Below are positions 1 through 9,302 of a stretch of DNA of 64,000 bases, piece after piece (the first letter of the stretch is position 1; each line of letters begins with the position of its first letter). Made by a program: the position numbers and the translations under genes. The stretch is from NCBI GenBank assembly GCA_963827905.1, contig CAWHCB010000011.1:62001-126000 (forward strand), read 5' to 3'. A model generated the notes under the pieces. That model made no database searches. It worked only from the letters and a program-made list of their open reading frames with translations, and was not told the origin of the DNA. This DNA is from JACXTP01 sp963827905 (GTDB taxonomy: Archaea; Thermoplasmatota; Thermoplasmata; Methanomassiliicoccales; UBA472).

Positions 1-72
1 GATGATGTGACCGACGTCAAGCATGGACTCGCCCGTCTTGAGCGAACTTCCCCCGAACTTCAGCACTCTCAT
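1..72 (-). CDS. Aspartate kinase, N-terminal fragment (runs off the window)
   Basis: Only the first 24 codons are present. The start reads MRVLKFGGSSLKTGES, which matches the KFGGxS nucleotide-binding N-terminus of aspartokinases. The ATG directly follows the TGA of the upstream PHP gene (TGAATG), so it is the last visible gene of the his operon. Aspartate kinase phosphorylates L-aspartate as the first step towards aspartate semialdehyde, which Asd, ADH synthase and the DUF39 system in this window make or use. The rest of the catalytic domain and any ACT domains lie outside, so isoform and regulation cannot be judged. Confidence 0.8.
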   Translation of the reverse strand, partial: MRVLKFGGSSLKTGESMLDVGHII

Positions 73-730
73 TCAGGATCTCCTCTTCTTGATTATTTCG
101 TAGGGATTGACCAGGACCGCCCTTTCCGCCTCCGCCTTGCTCAGGCCCGCGGCGGCGGCGATGGACAGCGCCGTCCCGGTGTCGATCAGGTCCGATGGGG
201 CGTGGGCGTCGGAATTGACCACCATCTTGGCCCCCACCTTCTTGGCCAGGGCTGCGACGTGGCCGTTGGTCTTGCAGTGCGATGCCCGGGAGGTGATCTC
301 CAAATAGACATCGTTGCGCTTGGCCATCTCCACCTCCTCCTCGGTGATGAAGCCCGGGATGGGCGAGGATGTCCACCTCAGGGTTGAGCACCGCCGCCCG
401 GTTCGTCCCTTTCTCCACCGGCTCGCTTATGGTCTCGCCGTGGATGACCACTATCTCCGCCCCCAGTTTCCTGGCCCGCGAGACCACCATGTCCATCTTG
501 GACGCTGGGACGTGGGTGATCTCCACGCCCACCAGCACCTGCAGTCCCCAGGCCTCGGCCAGTTCCGCGTCCAGACGCGCCTCGTTGATGACCCTCTCCA
601 GCGTGGAGAGGGCCACGTGGTCCGTGAAGGCCAGCGCCTTGTGCCCTAATACGAACGCTCGGCGGGCCAGCTCCATGGGGAGCAGCTCGCCGTCGCTCAA
701 CAACGTGTGAGTGTGCAGATCGACCCTCAT
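73..730 (-). CDS. PHP-domain phosphoesterase, probable histidinol-phosphatase (frameshifted)
   Basis: The N-terminus MRVDLHTHTLLSDGE has the PHP metal motif HTH, followed by FTDH, GVEIT and, after the frameshift, NSDAHAP near the C-terminus. These are metal ligands of the PHP/HIS2 family. One extra base near 350 (coding strand CCCGGGCTTC) breaks the frame: it moves from DILAHPG to EEEVEMAKRNDVYLEI. The repaired protein is about 218 aa. The start ATG overlaps the stop of hisIE by ATGA. Its place in the his operon suggests it removes phosphate from histidinol phosphate, but short archaeal PHP proteins have varied substrates, so this role is inferred from context. Confidence 0.75.
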
Positions 731-1332
731 TTTCTCCTCTCCGCCAGTTTCCTATATACGTCCTCCATGGGCAGCTCCGCCGCCTCCAGCACCACCATCA
801 GGTGGTAGATGAGGTCGGCCACCTCCCAGGTCATGGCCTGCATGTCCTTGCCCTTCGCCGCCAGGACGGTCTCCGCCGCCTCCTCCACCAACTTCTTCAA
901 CCTCTTGTCCTCGTCGGTGAGGAGCTTGTTGGTGTACGACCCCTCCTTGGGATTGGCCTTGCGGTCCTGGATGACGCGCTGCAGCTCGTTGACGATGGCC
1001 ATGGTGCCGCTGGTGTCGCCGTAGACCACCTCCTCGAAGCAGGACATGCGGTCGAGGTGGCAGGCCACCCCCTCCTGCCTTACCCTGAGGAGCAGGGTGT
1101 CCCGGTCGCAGTCCAACTGCATGGAGACCACGTGCTGGAAGTGCCCGGAGGTCTCGCCCTTCAGCCAGAGCTTGCCCCGGGAGCGGGACCAGTAGTGGGC
1201 CTTGCCGGTCTCCACCGTCAGGCGGTAGGCCTCCTCGTTCATGTAGGCCATCATGAGCACCTCGTTGGTGGCGGCGTCCTGCACGATGGCCGGGATCAGG
1301 CCCTCCGCGTTGAATCTCATCTCTGGGTTCAT
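727..1332 (-). CDS. hisI: Bifunctional phosphoribosyl-AMP cyclohydrolase / phosphoribosyl-ATP pyrophosphatase
   Basis: This 201-aa protein has HisI first and HisE second. The HisI half carries WSRSRGKLWLKGETSGH and the Cys and Asp ligands of the Zn/Mg site (QLDCDRDTLL, GVACH). The HisE half has the all-alpha NTP pyrophosphohydrolase pattern, KLVEEAAETVLAAK followed by WEVADLIYHLMV. It performs steps 2 and 3 of histidine synthesis. The fused form is common in bacteria, while many archaea keep the two genes apart. The frame is intact. It starts 4 nt inside the end of hisF and overlaps the PHP gene by 4 nt, so the three are translationally coupled. Confidence 0.93.
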   Translation of the reverse strand: MNPEMRFNAEGLIPAIVQDAATNEVLMMAYMNEEAYRLTVETGKAHYWSRSRGKLWLKGETSGHFQHVVSMQLDCDRDTLLLRVRQEGVACHLDRMSCFEEVVYGDTSGTMAIVNELQRVIQDRKANPKEGSYTNKLLTDEDKRLKKLVEEAAETVLAAKGKDMQAMTWEVADLIYHLMVVLEAAELPMEDVYRKLAERRK

Positions 1333-2081
1333 CTGACCGGCACCCCCCTCTGGCGCAGGTAGTCCTTCGCTTCCTGCACCGTGTGCTGCCCGTAATGGAA
1401 TATCGAAGCGGCCAGGGCCGCCTCCGCCTTGGTCCGGGAAAGCACCTCATAGATGTGCTCCAGGTTGCCGCAGCCGCCGGACGCTATGACCGGGATGGTG
1501 ACCGCATCGGCCACCGCCGCTGTCAGTTCGATGTCGTACCCGTCCTTGGTGCCGTCGGCGTCCATGCTGGTGAGCAGGATCTCCCCTGCCCCCAGCTCCT
1601 GGGCCCTGGTCGCCCATTTCACCGCGTCCAGGTCGGTCGCCTTCCGACCGCCGTGGGTGTAGACCCGCCACGAGTCGCCATCCCTTTTGGCGTCGATGGC
1701 CACGACCACGCACTGGCTGCCGAAGTCCTCGGCGCACTCGGAGATGATGTGCGGGTGCTGCACCGCCACGGTGTTCACGGAGACCTTGTCCGCTCCGGCG
1801 TTGAGGGCGTTGCGCATCTCCTCCCGGGTGCGGATCCCCCCTCCGACGGTCAACGGCACGAAGAGCCGCTCCGCGGTCCTTTCCACCACATGCAACATGG
1901 TCTTACGGGATTCCGCGCTGGCGGTGATATCCAGGAAGACGATCTCGTCCGCCCCTTGCCGCTCGTACTCGCTGGCCAGGCTGGGCGGGTCGCCCACGTC
2001 CTGTAGGTTGAGGAACTTGACGCCCTTGACCACCTTGCCCTCCTTGACGTCCAGGCAGGGGATGATGCGCTTGGCGAGCAC
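1329..2081 (-). CDS. hisF: Imidazole glycerol phosphate synthase, cyclase subunit HisF
   Basis: This intact 250-aa TIM barrel begins LAKRIIPCLDVKEGKVVKG with the catalytic Asp of the CLDV motif. The second catalytic Asp is in LTSMDADGTKDGYD, and the phosphate-binding loops TVGGGIRT and IASGGCGN are present. With HisH it converts PRFAR and glutamine-derived ammonia to IGP and AICAR. The start is GTG, immediately after the TAG of hisB with no gap. I chose it because the conserved N-terminus starts there. Full length for the family. Confidence 0.95.
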   Translation of the reverse strand: MLAKRIIPCLDVKEGKVVKGVKFLNLQDVGDPPSLASEYERQGADEIVFLDITASAESRKTMLHVVERTAERLFVPLTVGGGIRTREEMRNALNAGADKVSVNTVAVQHPHIISECAEDFGSQCVVVAIDAKRDGDSWRVYTHGGRKATDLDAVKWATRAQELGAGEILLTSMDADGTKDGYDIELTAAVADAVTIPVIASGGCGNLEHIYEVLSRTKAEAALAASIFHYGQHTVQEAKDYLRQRGVPVR

Positions 2082-2637
2082 CTACATCCTCCTCGTCTTG
2101 GGCTTGTCCTTGGTGCTGAGCAGGTCCTGGCGCGGCTGGGTGGCCTTGCGCAGGGCCGAGCCCAACGCCTTGAAGCTGGCCTCCACCACATGGTGGTCGT
2201 CGAAGCCTCGCTTGACGATGATGTGCAAGGTGATGCCAGATGACATGGCGAAGGAGCGCATGAAGTGATGATAGAGCACATTGGGGCAATCGATGTCGGC
2301 GTAGGGCCGGTCGATGATGTCCAGCGTCACCTCCACCAAGGCATCGTCCATCGGCACCAGGCTCGAGGCGATGCGCTCGGTGGGGATGTCGGCCAACGCC
2401 TGCTTCAAGGCCGAGCCTAGTACGATGGCCACGTCCTCCACCAGGTGGTGGTCGTTGTCCCCGATCGCCTCCACCGTCCATGTCGAAGCCCGAATAGCGG
2501 CAGAGCGTCTCCAGCATGTGGCCCAGGAACTGGTCGTCGCATCGCACCTGCGCCTTCCCGCTGCCTTCCAGCAACAGGTCGATGGTCACATCTGTCTCCT
2601 TGGTCTTGCGATTGACTTTGGCCCGGCGCTCGGTCAT
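2082..2637 (-). CDS. hisB: Imidazoleglycerol-phosphate dehydratase HisB (frameshifted)
   Basis: The N-terminal half has the first metal-binding repeat (FLGHMLETL) and the C-terminal half the characteristic DNDHHLVEDVAI and RGFDDHHVVEASFKALG motifs that hold the two Mn ions. One extra base near 2476 (ATGGACGGTGGAG) separates the halves. Removing it gives about 184 aa, normal for stand-alone archaeal HisB with no phosphatase domain. The ATG overlaps the hisA stop (ATGA). The enzyme dehydrates imidazole glycerol phosphate to imidazole acetol phosphate. The break looks like a sequence error because both halves keep every conserved residue. Confidence 0.9.
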
Positions 2638-3344
2638 CTCTTGCCACCCCACAGTTGATTAGCATTCAGTTTTCCAGTATATAGGGCTAGCCCGACCACC
2701 GCCTCCGGCACGCCACAGGCCTCCAGCTCGGCGATGTCGTTCATGTCGGTCACGCCCCCGGAGGCGATGACCGGGTGCGGACAGGCAGAGACGAAACGGC
2801 GGACCGCCATCACATCGATGCCCTTGCATTGCCCTTCCACGTCGACATTGGTGAACAGCACCCCGGCCAGGGGCAGGGGCTTTATGATCGAGAACATCTG
2901 CGGCAGGGTGAGGGGCGCATCCTCCTTCCAACCCCGGACCTGGACATTGCCTCCCTTCACATCGAGGGCGAGCACGACCCTTCCTGGGTTCTTCAGGGCG
3001 AGCTCCTCCAGCCATTTCGGCTCCTTGATGGCCTTGGTCCCCACGATGACGCGGGCGGCGCCGCAGTCCAAGAGATACTGCGCGGTGGCGCTGGTACGGA
3101 TGCCGCCGCCGACCTGCACCGGCACCCGGGCGGCGCGGACGATCTCGCGGATGGTCTGGACGTTGTTGCCCCGCTCCAGCGCGGCGTCCAGGTCGATGAC
3201 GTGCAGCATCGGCGCCCCTTGGTCCTCCCAGCCCTGGGCCGAGAGCAACGGGTCCGGGAGCTTCACCTGCTCCGTTCCCGGGACGCCGCCCACCAGCTGC
3301 ACCACCTGGTGGTCGAGGATGTCGATGGCCGGAATGACCTTCAT
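2634..3344 (-). CDS. hisA: ProFAR isomerase HisA-like
   Basis: The 236-aa TIM barrel starts MKVIPAIDILDHQVVQLVGG, with the catalytic Asp of AIDI, and has PVQVGGGIRTSATAQ and TNVDVEGQCKGIDV for the second Asp and phosphate loop. It isomerises ProFAR to PRFAR in histidine synthesis. The frame is intact. It is a little divergent from bacterial HisA at LNANQLWGG near the end. The ATG overlaps the hisH stop by ATGA, and hisB follows with the same overlap. An open frame continues upstream of this ATG into hisH, but that is out-of-frame hisH sequence and not a fusion. Confidence 0.93.
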   Translation of the reverse strand: MKVIPAIDILDHQVVQLVGGVPGTEQVKLPDPLLSAQGWEDQGAPMLHVIDLDAALERGNNVQTIREIVRAARVPVQVGGGIRTSATAQYLLDCGAARVIVGTKAIKEPKWLEELALKNPGRVVLALDVKGGNVQVRGWKEDAPLTLPQMFSIIKPLPLAGVLFTNVDVEGQCKGIDVMAVRRFVSACPHPVIASGGVTDMNDIAELEACGVPEAVVGLALYTGKLNANQLWGGKR

Positions 3345-3940
3345 CTCTCCTCCTCCGCGAAACGCACGAAATTGCGCAGGAACGTCATGCCCGAAGCAGA
3401 TGATTTCTCCGGATGGAACTGGGTCCCGTAGGTGTTGCACTTCTTGAACAGGGTCGGCACCCGGCCGAAATAGTCGGTGGTGCCCACCACCACGTCCTCC
3501 CTCGGGCTGCCATGGAATGAATGGGCGAAGTAGAAGTATGGCGATTGCACCCCGCGCATCAGGCGGTCGTTGCTCTGCACCGAGTTCCAGCCCATGTGCG
3601 GGACCCTTTCGGCCTTCAGCCTGACCACACGGCCGGATAGGAAGCCCAGTCCAGGCTCTTTGCCCTCCTCGCTCCCTTCGAACAGGATCTGCATGCCTAT
3701 GCATATGCCCAGGCAGGGTGTGCCAGAACGGAGCATGTCGACCAACTGCTCTCTCACCGGCTGCAATCGCTCCAAGGTCTTGTCGAAGGCGCCCACGCCG
3801 GGCAGCACGATGCACTCGGCCTCGAGCAGCCCTCTCATGTCCGTGACCACCTCGACCTTGGCGCCGCAGTTCTCCAAGGCCTTGCGGATGGAGTGCAGGT
3901 TGCCCACGCCGTAATCGGCCATGTGCACCTTCAAAGCCAT
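3341..3940 (-). CDS. hisH: Imidazole glycerol phosphate synthase, glutamine amidotransferase subunit HisH
   Basis: This is a class I amidotransferase of 199 aa. The nucleophile elbow is GTPCLGICIGMQ, and the His-Glu pair is in TQFHPEKS. The N-terminal ADYGVGNLHSIRKAL is typical of HisH. It supplies ammonia to HisF. Two starts are possible, 3940 (MALKVHMADYG) and 3922 (MADYG); the first overlaps hisC by 10 nt, the second follows it closely. I chose 3940, but 3922 is equally plausible. The frame is intact. Confidence 0.94.
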   Translation of the reverse strand: MALKVHMADYGVGNLHSIRKALENCGAKVEVVTDMRGLLEAECIVLPGVGAFDKTLERLQPVREQLVDMLRSGTPCLGICIGMQILFEGSEEGKEPGLGFLSGRVVRLKAERVPHMGWNSVQSNDRLMRGVQSPYFYFAHSFHGSPREDVVVGTTDYFGRVPTLFKKCNTYGTQFHPEKSSASGMTFLRNFVRFAEEER

Positions 3941-4987
3941 TCCGCCATCACCTCCGCCATTCGTTCCAGCAGGATGTCGTTCTGCTCCCTGGTCCCGATG
4001 GTGGTGCGGGCGCAGTCCTCCAGGAGACGCTTGGCCCCGAAGTCCCGGATGAGCACGCCCTTGGCCGCCAGTCGGGCGGTGAGCTGGGCCGAGCTCTTCG
4101 GGCATCTGAACAGTATGAAGTTGGCATCGGAAGGCAGGGGGTCCATGCCCAGGCGGCGCAGCCCCTCCTCCAGGCGCGTCCTCTCCTTGCTAACGATGTC
4201 CACGCTCCGCCTCACGAAGTCCTGGTCCCTCAACGCCTTGATGGCCACGTGCTCGCTCACCTTGTCCAGGGAGTAGGGCACGCGCACCTTCTGCATGGCC
4301 AGCGTCATCTCCTTGCAGGCCACCGAATAGCCGACCCGCATTCCTGCCAGGGCGTAGGCCTTGGAGAAGGTCCTGGTGACGATGAGGTTGGGATACTTGT
4401 CCACGAGCGATATCAGCGATTCCCCGGCGAACTCTCCGTAGGCCTCGTCCACGACCACGGGGCGGTCGGAGCCCTCGATCAACGCCAGCACATCTTCCTT
4501 GCGGAAGAGGTTGGAGGTGGGGTTGTTGGGGGTGCAGACGATGATGATGTCGCCCTTGGCGCGCAGCATGCCCTCCACGTCCAGTTGGTACCCGGGCAGC
4601 AGGTCCACCTCGACCACGCCGCCCCCGTTGACCTTGGAGAACCAGCCGTGCAGGGAGTAGGACGGGTAGGCGATGACCACCTTGCCGCCCGGCTCCATGA
4701 ACGTCTTGCAGATGATGTCAAGTATCTCGTCCGAACCGTTGCCGACCACGAACCGGTCCATGTCCAGACCATATAGTCGGCCCAGCTCCGTCCTCAGACC
4801 GTCGCCGTAGGTGTTCGGATACTGCCCAAGGTCCATCTCCAGGCATTCCCGTCAGGGCCTTCTTCCCGGCCGGGTTCTCGCCCAGGGGGTTGGTGTTGGT
4901 GTCCATGCGCAGAGGGCTGCCCGTGATCTTGGGGTTGTAGTAGAGCTGAAAGTCCCGCACCGAGGATCGGATCCATCTCTGGTCCAT
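3931..4987 (-). CDS. hisC: Histidinol-phosphate aminotransferase (frameshifted)
   Basis: This is a PLP fold-type I aminotransferase. It shows NGSDEILDIICKTF, CTPNNPTSN, VVDEAYGEF and the PLP-lysine segment TRTFSKAYALAGMRVGY. The N-terminal 49 residues, with RMDTNTNPLGENPAGK, lie in another frame. One extra G near 4843 (CTGACGGGAATG) accounts for the shift, giving the usual ECLEMDLGQYPNTYGDGL. The repaired length is about 351 aa. The start at 4987 lies 9 nt after hisG. It transaminates imidazole acetol phosphate with glutamate. Confidence 0.92.
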
Positions 4988-4996
4988 CTCCTCACC

Positions 4997-5860
4997 TCAG
5001 GGGACCATGCGGTCGATCGGGGTGATCAGGATCCCCGTCGCCCCCATCTTCTTCAGGCGCACCACCGCGTCGTAGACCTTGTCCTTGTCGATGACCACAT
5101 GGATGGCCACCACGTCATCCCGTCCCATGATGTTCATGATGGTCGGCCCGGCGATGCCTGGGAAGAAGCGTCTCACCTCTTCCAGGGAGGCGGTGGGCAC
5201 ATCGGCCATGAGGTACTTCTTGTTCTCCGCGTCCAGCACGCTGCGGATGGCCGCCACCAGTTCGTCCATCTCCTCCTGGCGTTCGGCGTAGGCCTTGTGG
5301 TTGGCGATGATGACCGCCTGCGACTCCGCGATGACCGCCACCTCCTTCAGGTGGTTCATCTTGAGGGTGGACCCGCTGGAGACGAGGTCGACGATCATGT
5401 CCGCCACTCCCAGGTGCGGGGTTATCTCTGCCGCTCCCGAGATCTCCTCTATCTCCACCTTCTTGCCGTTGGCGGCGAAGAACTTCCTGGTCATGTTCGG
5501 GAACGAGGTGGCGATTATGCTGCCGTCCTTTACGTCCCTCACGCTCTGGATGCCTAAGGCATCAGGGGCTGCCAGGGAGAGGCGGCAGTGTCCGTAGTTA
5601 AGGTCATGCAGGGTGAGCACGTCGGCTCCTGCCTCGAGCACCAGGTCCCGGCCGGTGACACCAAGGTCCACCGCCCCTGAATGCACGAAGCGGACTATGT
5701 CGGCAGCGCGAAGGAACATCACGGTGATGTCCCGGCGCTTCACGTTGGCGTACAGCTTGCGCTCGTCCGCGTCCTCGAAGTCCAGGCCCGCTTGTTTCAG
5801 GATCTGAACGGTCCTCTCGTTCAGCCTGCCCTTGTTCGGTATGGCCAATTTCAATGCCAT
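4997..5860 (-). CDS. hisG: ATP phosphoribosyltransferase, long form
   Basis: This 287-aa protein catalyses the first, committed step of histidine synthesis (ATP + PRPP). The N-terminal catalytic part has KLAIPNKGRLNERT, RAADIVRFVHSGAVDLGVTG and the PRPP-binding ADMIVDLVSSGSTLKMN. The C-terminal about 75 residues (NIMGRDDVVAIHVVID onwards) form the ACT-like domain that binds histidine in long-form HisG, so feedback inhibition is expected. I chose the ATG at 5860, at the conserved MALKLAIPNKG, with GGTGAG 5 nt before it. It is the first gene of the his operon. Confidence 0.95.
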   Translation of the reverse strand: MALKLAIPNKGRLNERTVQILKQAGLDFEDADERKLYANVKRRDITVMFLRAADIVRFVHSGAVDLGVTGRDLVLEAGADVLTLHDLNYGHCRLSLAAPDALGIQSVRDVKDGSIIATSFPNMTRKFFAANGKKVEIEEISGAAEITPHLGVADMIVDLVSSGSTLKMNHLKEVAVIAESQAVIIANHKAYAERQEEMDELVAAIRSVLDAENKKYLMADVPTASLEEVRRFFPGIAGPTIMNIMGRDDVVAIHVVIDKDKVYDAVVRLKKMGATGILITPIDRMVP

Positions 5861-5905
5861 CTGCTCACCAGTTGCAGGCCGGACAATGAGCCCGCCATAC
5901 TTCAA

Positions 5906-5918
5906 GGTTTTTATACCC
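5906..5918 (-). promoter_or_regulatory. TATA box of the his operon
   Basis: On the minus strand this reads GGGTATAAAAACC, a good archaeal TATA element, centred about 52 nt before the hisG ATG. Initiation about 25 nt downstream would leave a short leader of about 25 nt. It lies in the only sizeable gap (72 nt) between the UPF0280 gene and hisG, so his-PHP-ask probably forms its own transcription unit. Confidence 0.6.
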
Positions 5919-5932
5919 ATTTGTGTCGGTGG

Positions 5933-6659
5933 TTAAAATAGTCGTTCCGACACCTTGCACCGAGGGTCGGTGCAGCGCATCATCTCTGGCACCTTGCCTC
6001 GCATGGCCATATGCTCTCCGATCATGACCACGCAGCCGTCCACCCCGGGCAGGGAACCGATCCTCTCCACCGCCTCCCCCAAGGTATCCTCGTCCTCGTC
6101 CACCACCAGGTTGCCTAGGGCGGTGGCGCAGGCATCTGCGAGCGCCACGTCCGCGGCGAACACCGTGGCCGCATCGGCCCTACCGAGCGATATGGACGGA
6201 CCCACCGTCCCGGACGAGGTGCATATGCCATAGATCCCATGCGTCGGCTGGGACCAGATAGGCCAATCCGCGGAAGGCCGATTGTCCCGCGTAAATGCCC
6301 ACGGCGGTCTCCTCCTCGGTCAGCAGGGCTATGTCCCCACCATTGTCCAAAATGGCGTGCCTGGCCCCGTTTTCCCTCATCGCTCTGACCGCATGTTGGG
6401 CGATGGCTCCCGCCACCGCGGCCATCGGTCCCACCCCGGCGGTGGTGGCGGCGCGGCACATGTCCTTGACGATGGCCGGCGCGTCGCGGGGCGCACGATA
6501 AGGTTCGAAGGTGAGCTGGAAGAAAGGGTCGGAGACGATGAACGACTGCAGGTCCTGGCGCGCCTCGAAGATGGCCTTCTGGGCGTGCTTGATGTGCTCG
6601 GCCTCGGCGACGATGGTGACCGCGGTCTCGCCCAGCTCGAAATGCTCCCGGACGATCAT
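5933..6659 (-). CDS. UPF0280 (COG2122) protein, sulfide assimilation partner (frameshifted)
   Basis: The protein belongs to the ApbE-like UPF0280 family, whose Methanosarcina member MA1715 aids sulfide assimilation into homocysteine. Recognisable segments are VGPMAAVAGAIAQ, ARHAILDNGGDIAL, the C-terminal CTSSGTVGPSISLG and FAADVALADACATALGN. One extra base near 6225 splits it; the repaired length is about 241 aa. Its ATG overlaps the stop of the NIL/ferredoxin gene (ATGA), in the order asd-DUF39-NIL/Fd-UPF0280. The mechanism is unknown, and the function here rests on the family and on the neighbours. Confidence 0.85.
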
Positions 6660-7060
6660 TGGCCCAGCTTCATCGCCATGGAGGGGCAGGCGTCGACGCA
6701 CATGCCGCAGGCGATGCACTTGTCGTTCAGGAACACCACCTTCCAGGTGACCTTGTCCACTTGGAAGGCCATGACCGGGCAGATGGAGACGCACATGCCG
6801 CAATCGGTGCAGCGCTCGCTGTCCTTCCGGACGTACTCCACCAGCTCCTTGACCTGCACCTTGTTGTCAGTGAGGTACTTCAGGGCCTGCTTGATCTGCT
6901 GCGGGCTCCCTTCGAAGTTGATGATGAGACGGCCGCCATTGTCGTCGATCTCCGCCCTGAGGATGTTGATGTTGAGGTCGAAGTCCTTCACCATGCGATA
7001 GGTGATGGGCTCGTTCACCAGGTCAGGGGTGAACATGAGCATGAAGCGGTTGTTGCCCAT
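6656..7060 (-). CDS. NIL domain plus 2[4Fe-4S] ferredoxin, homocysteine synthesis
   Basis: In this intact 134-aa protein, residues 1 to about 80 form a NIL domain (ILRAEIDDNGGRLIINFEG) and the rest a two-cluster ferredoxin with CTDCGMCVSICP and CIACGMCVDACP. It matches the MA1822 type, genetically linked with the DUF39 protein to making homocysteine from aspartate semialdehyde and sulfide. The ferredoxin probably delivers electrons or handles sulfur for that step. Its start touches the DUF39 stop by one base (TGATG), and its stop overlaps the UPF0280 start. Confidence 0.92.
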   Translation of the reverse strand: MGNNRFMLMFTPDLVNEPITYRMVKDFDLNINILRAEIDDNGGRLIINFEGSPQQIKQALKYLTDNKVQVKELVEYVRKDSERCTDCGMCVSICPVMAFQVDKVTWKVVFLNDKCIACGMCVDACPSMAMKLGQ

Positions 7061-8237
7061 CAGAGCACCTCCTCTTTGGACCGGACGTCGAGCGGTCGGA
7101 TGGCCTTCTCCTGCGGCAGCGCCTGCACGAACTGGGACAGCAGGAAGTCTCCCTCCTCCACCCTGCGCTTCAGCTCCACCGCCACCTGCCTGGCCTTGAA
7201 GTAGCTGGACAGGGCGGAGGTCCGCACCTTCTTGCCCTTGACGGTGATGGTCCCGGAACGAAGCTCGGCGTAGGAGACCTCTTGGACCGGGCGGCGGTTC
7301 CTTGATTGCAGCGCGTAATCGACCACCGGGGCGAAGAGCTGCTCGTCGGTGAGCGCGCAGGTCCTCATGATGTCCTCGTCCAGGACCGGGATGGGGATGC
7401 CGATGCCCAGTCCGAGCGTGAACCCGTACTTGTGCATCTCCAATGCCCGGACGTAGTCCGTGGACATATCGCGCAGATCGCCGATGACCGCCAGCGAGCG
7501 CGCCGAGGCCGATGGCACCCCGTTCCGCAGCGGGACGTTCGTCTTATACTGCGTCCCTTCCCAGGAGACGTAGCCCTGGGCCCCTCCCAGGAAGATGCGC
7601 GTGCCGATGCCGATGGTGCGCAGGTTGGGGTCCTTCAGCAGAGGCGACAGCTGCCCCGCGCTGGAATAGGTGCAGTTCTTGCAGGTTGGGCAGAAGCTTG
7701 CCCATGTAGGTGAAGAGCGTCTTTTCCCCCGAGTTGATGGCGGCGGCGTAGTTCTGATAGGCGTTCCTGGGATTGAACAGGTATGCCTGGTTCACCGTCT
7801 TGAGGGATATGTAGGTCTCGATGTCCTTGCGAGGGTAGCAGTCCGTGCCATGGGAGGTGGCCTTCAGCTTGACCGGTCGGCCAGCGATGAGGTCCTCGAT
7901 GACATGGGCCCCGCCGTAATCGGCCCTCCCGTTCGCTGGAGGGCTCGGTGGCGCCGATGTAGGCATCCACCGCCGCCAGGCCGCCATAGGCCGGCACGTC
8001 GTTGAGCCAGACCTTGCCCATCTTGATCGGGGGCTCGGAATGCCCGAAGTTGATGAATGCGCCGGAGGAGCACATGGCCCCGAAGGTCCCGGTGGTGACC
8101 ACGTCGACCTCCTTGGTCGCCTGCTCCACGCCTACCTTCTCGACCAGTTCGATGGCCTCCTCGGCCGTGAGCACGACGGCGTCCCCGCTCTTGATGCGGG
8201 CGTTGATCTCCTCCACGGTTCGCTTCAATCCCTTCAC
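7060..8237 (-). CDS. DUF39 homocysteine biosynthesis protein (COG1900), two frameshifts
   Basis: This protein is related to MA1821 of Methanosarcina, needed to convert aspartate semialdehyde to homocysteine with sulfide. Three in-order segments are seen: an N-terminal part with TTGTFGAMCSSGAFINFGH, a middle with ATSHGTDCYPRKD, and a C-terminal part with NCTYSSAGQLSPLL and IGIGTRIFLGGAQGY. Extra bases near 7935 and 7680 separate them. The repaired length is about 391 aa, as usual. The Cys residues in CSSG, DCYP and NCTYSS are candidates for sulfur transfer. The start is GTG, one base after the asd stop. Confidence 0.9.
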
Positions 8238-8238
8238 C

Positions 8239-9301
8239 TCACAGATACCCTTTCGCTTTGGCCAGCTCGGCGTTTATCACCGAACCGCCCGCTCCGCCCC
8301 GGAGCGTGTTGTGCGATATCAACCACAATTTGGTGTATTTGCCGCTTTGCCTCACCCGGCCGACGGAGACCGCCATCCCTCTGGCCCGGGCCGGCTCGCC
8401 GGCGTAGGCGTCGCAGAGGGGCTGGGGCCGGTCGTCCTCCATGCGGACGATGATGGCCTGGATGGGGGCGGTGGGAAGGTTGAAGCTCCTGGGGCGCGGG
8501 CTGGAAGGCCCTCAAGGTGGCGATGATCTCCGGGACGCTGGGGCTCTTCTCCATCTGCAGGACCACTGACTCGGTGTGCCCATCGATGACCGGTACGCGG
8601 GCGCAGGAGGCCACCATGTCGAAGTTGGCATTGACGACGCCATTGGGGGTCATCTTGCCCAACATCTTGTGCATCTCGATCTCCATCTTCTCCTCCTCGT
8701 TCCTGATGTGAGGGACGACGTTGCCCAGTATGTCCAAGGACGGCACGCCCGGATAGCCGGCGCCCGAGACCGCCTGATAGGTGGAGACGCAAACGAAGCG
8801 CAGGCCGTAAGCGACGTCCAACGCCTTCATCGGCACGGCCAGGCCAGTGGTCGAGCAGTTGGCGTTGGTGACGATGAACCCTCCCTTCCCGTAGGTCGCC
8901 TGGCCCTTGATGAGGTCCAGGTGCTCGGGGTTCACCTCCGGGATGAGCAATGGCACGTCATCCCGCATGCGGTGCGAGGCCGCGTTGGAGAACACCGCCA
9001 CCCCTGCCTCCGCCAAGGTGGACTCCGTGTCCTTGGCTATTTCCGTCGGGAGGCCGGAGAAGGCCACCCGGCACCGGCCGGCGATGGCCTTGGCGTCAAG
9101 CTGTTCGATGCGTCTCTCCAGGGTGTCCTCCTTGAGGCGGATGTCCTTGACGCGCATGACCTCGCGCAGCCTCTTACCCTCGGACCGCTCGGAGGCATAG
9201 AGCCCTCCGATCTCGAACCAAGGGTGGTCCTCCAACAGCTGGACGAACCTCTGCCCGATCATTCCCGTCGCTCCTAGGACCGCAACCTGTATCTTTGCCA
9301 A
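8239..9301 (-). CDS. asd: Aspartate-semialdehyde dehydrogenase (frameshifted)
   Basis: The N-terminus VAVLGATGMIGQRFVQLLEDHPWF is the NADP-binding loop. The catalytic Cys is in IVTNANCSTTGLAVPMK and the active His in NTLRGGAGGS-type C-terminal sequence. One extra base near 8490 shifts the last third; the other frame supplies VRMEDDRPQPLCDAYAGEP to the end. The repaired length is about 353 aa. It reduces aspartyl phosphate to aspartate semialdehyde, which the neighbouring DUF39 system and the ADH synthase at the head of the aro run both consume. It follows tyrA by 1 nt, tying aromatic and aspartate genes in one unit. Confidence 0.93.
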
Positions 9302-9302
9302 T

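Noticed and set aside
2634..3815. An extended HisA with about 155 extra N-terminal residues
   Set aside because: The extension is out-of-frame hisH sequence; hisA begins at the conserved MKVIPAIDI at 3344.
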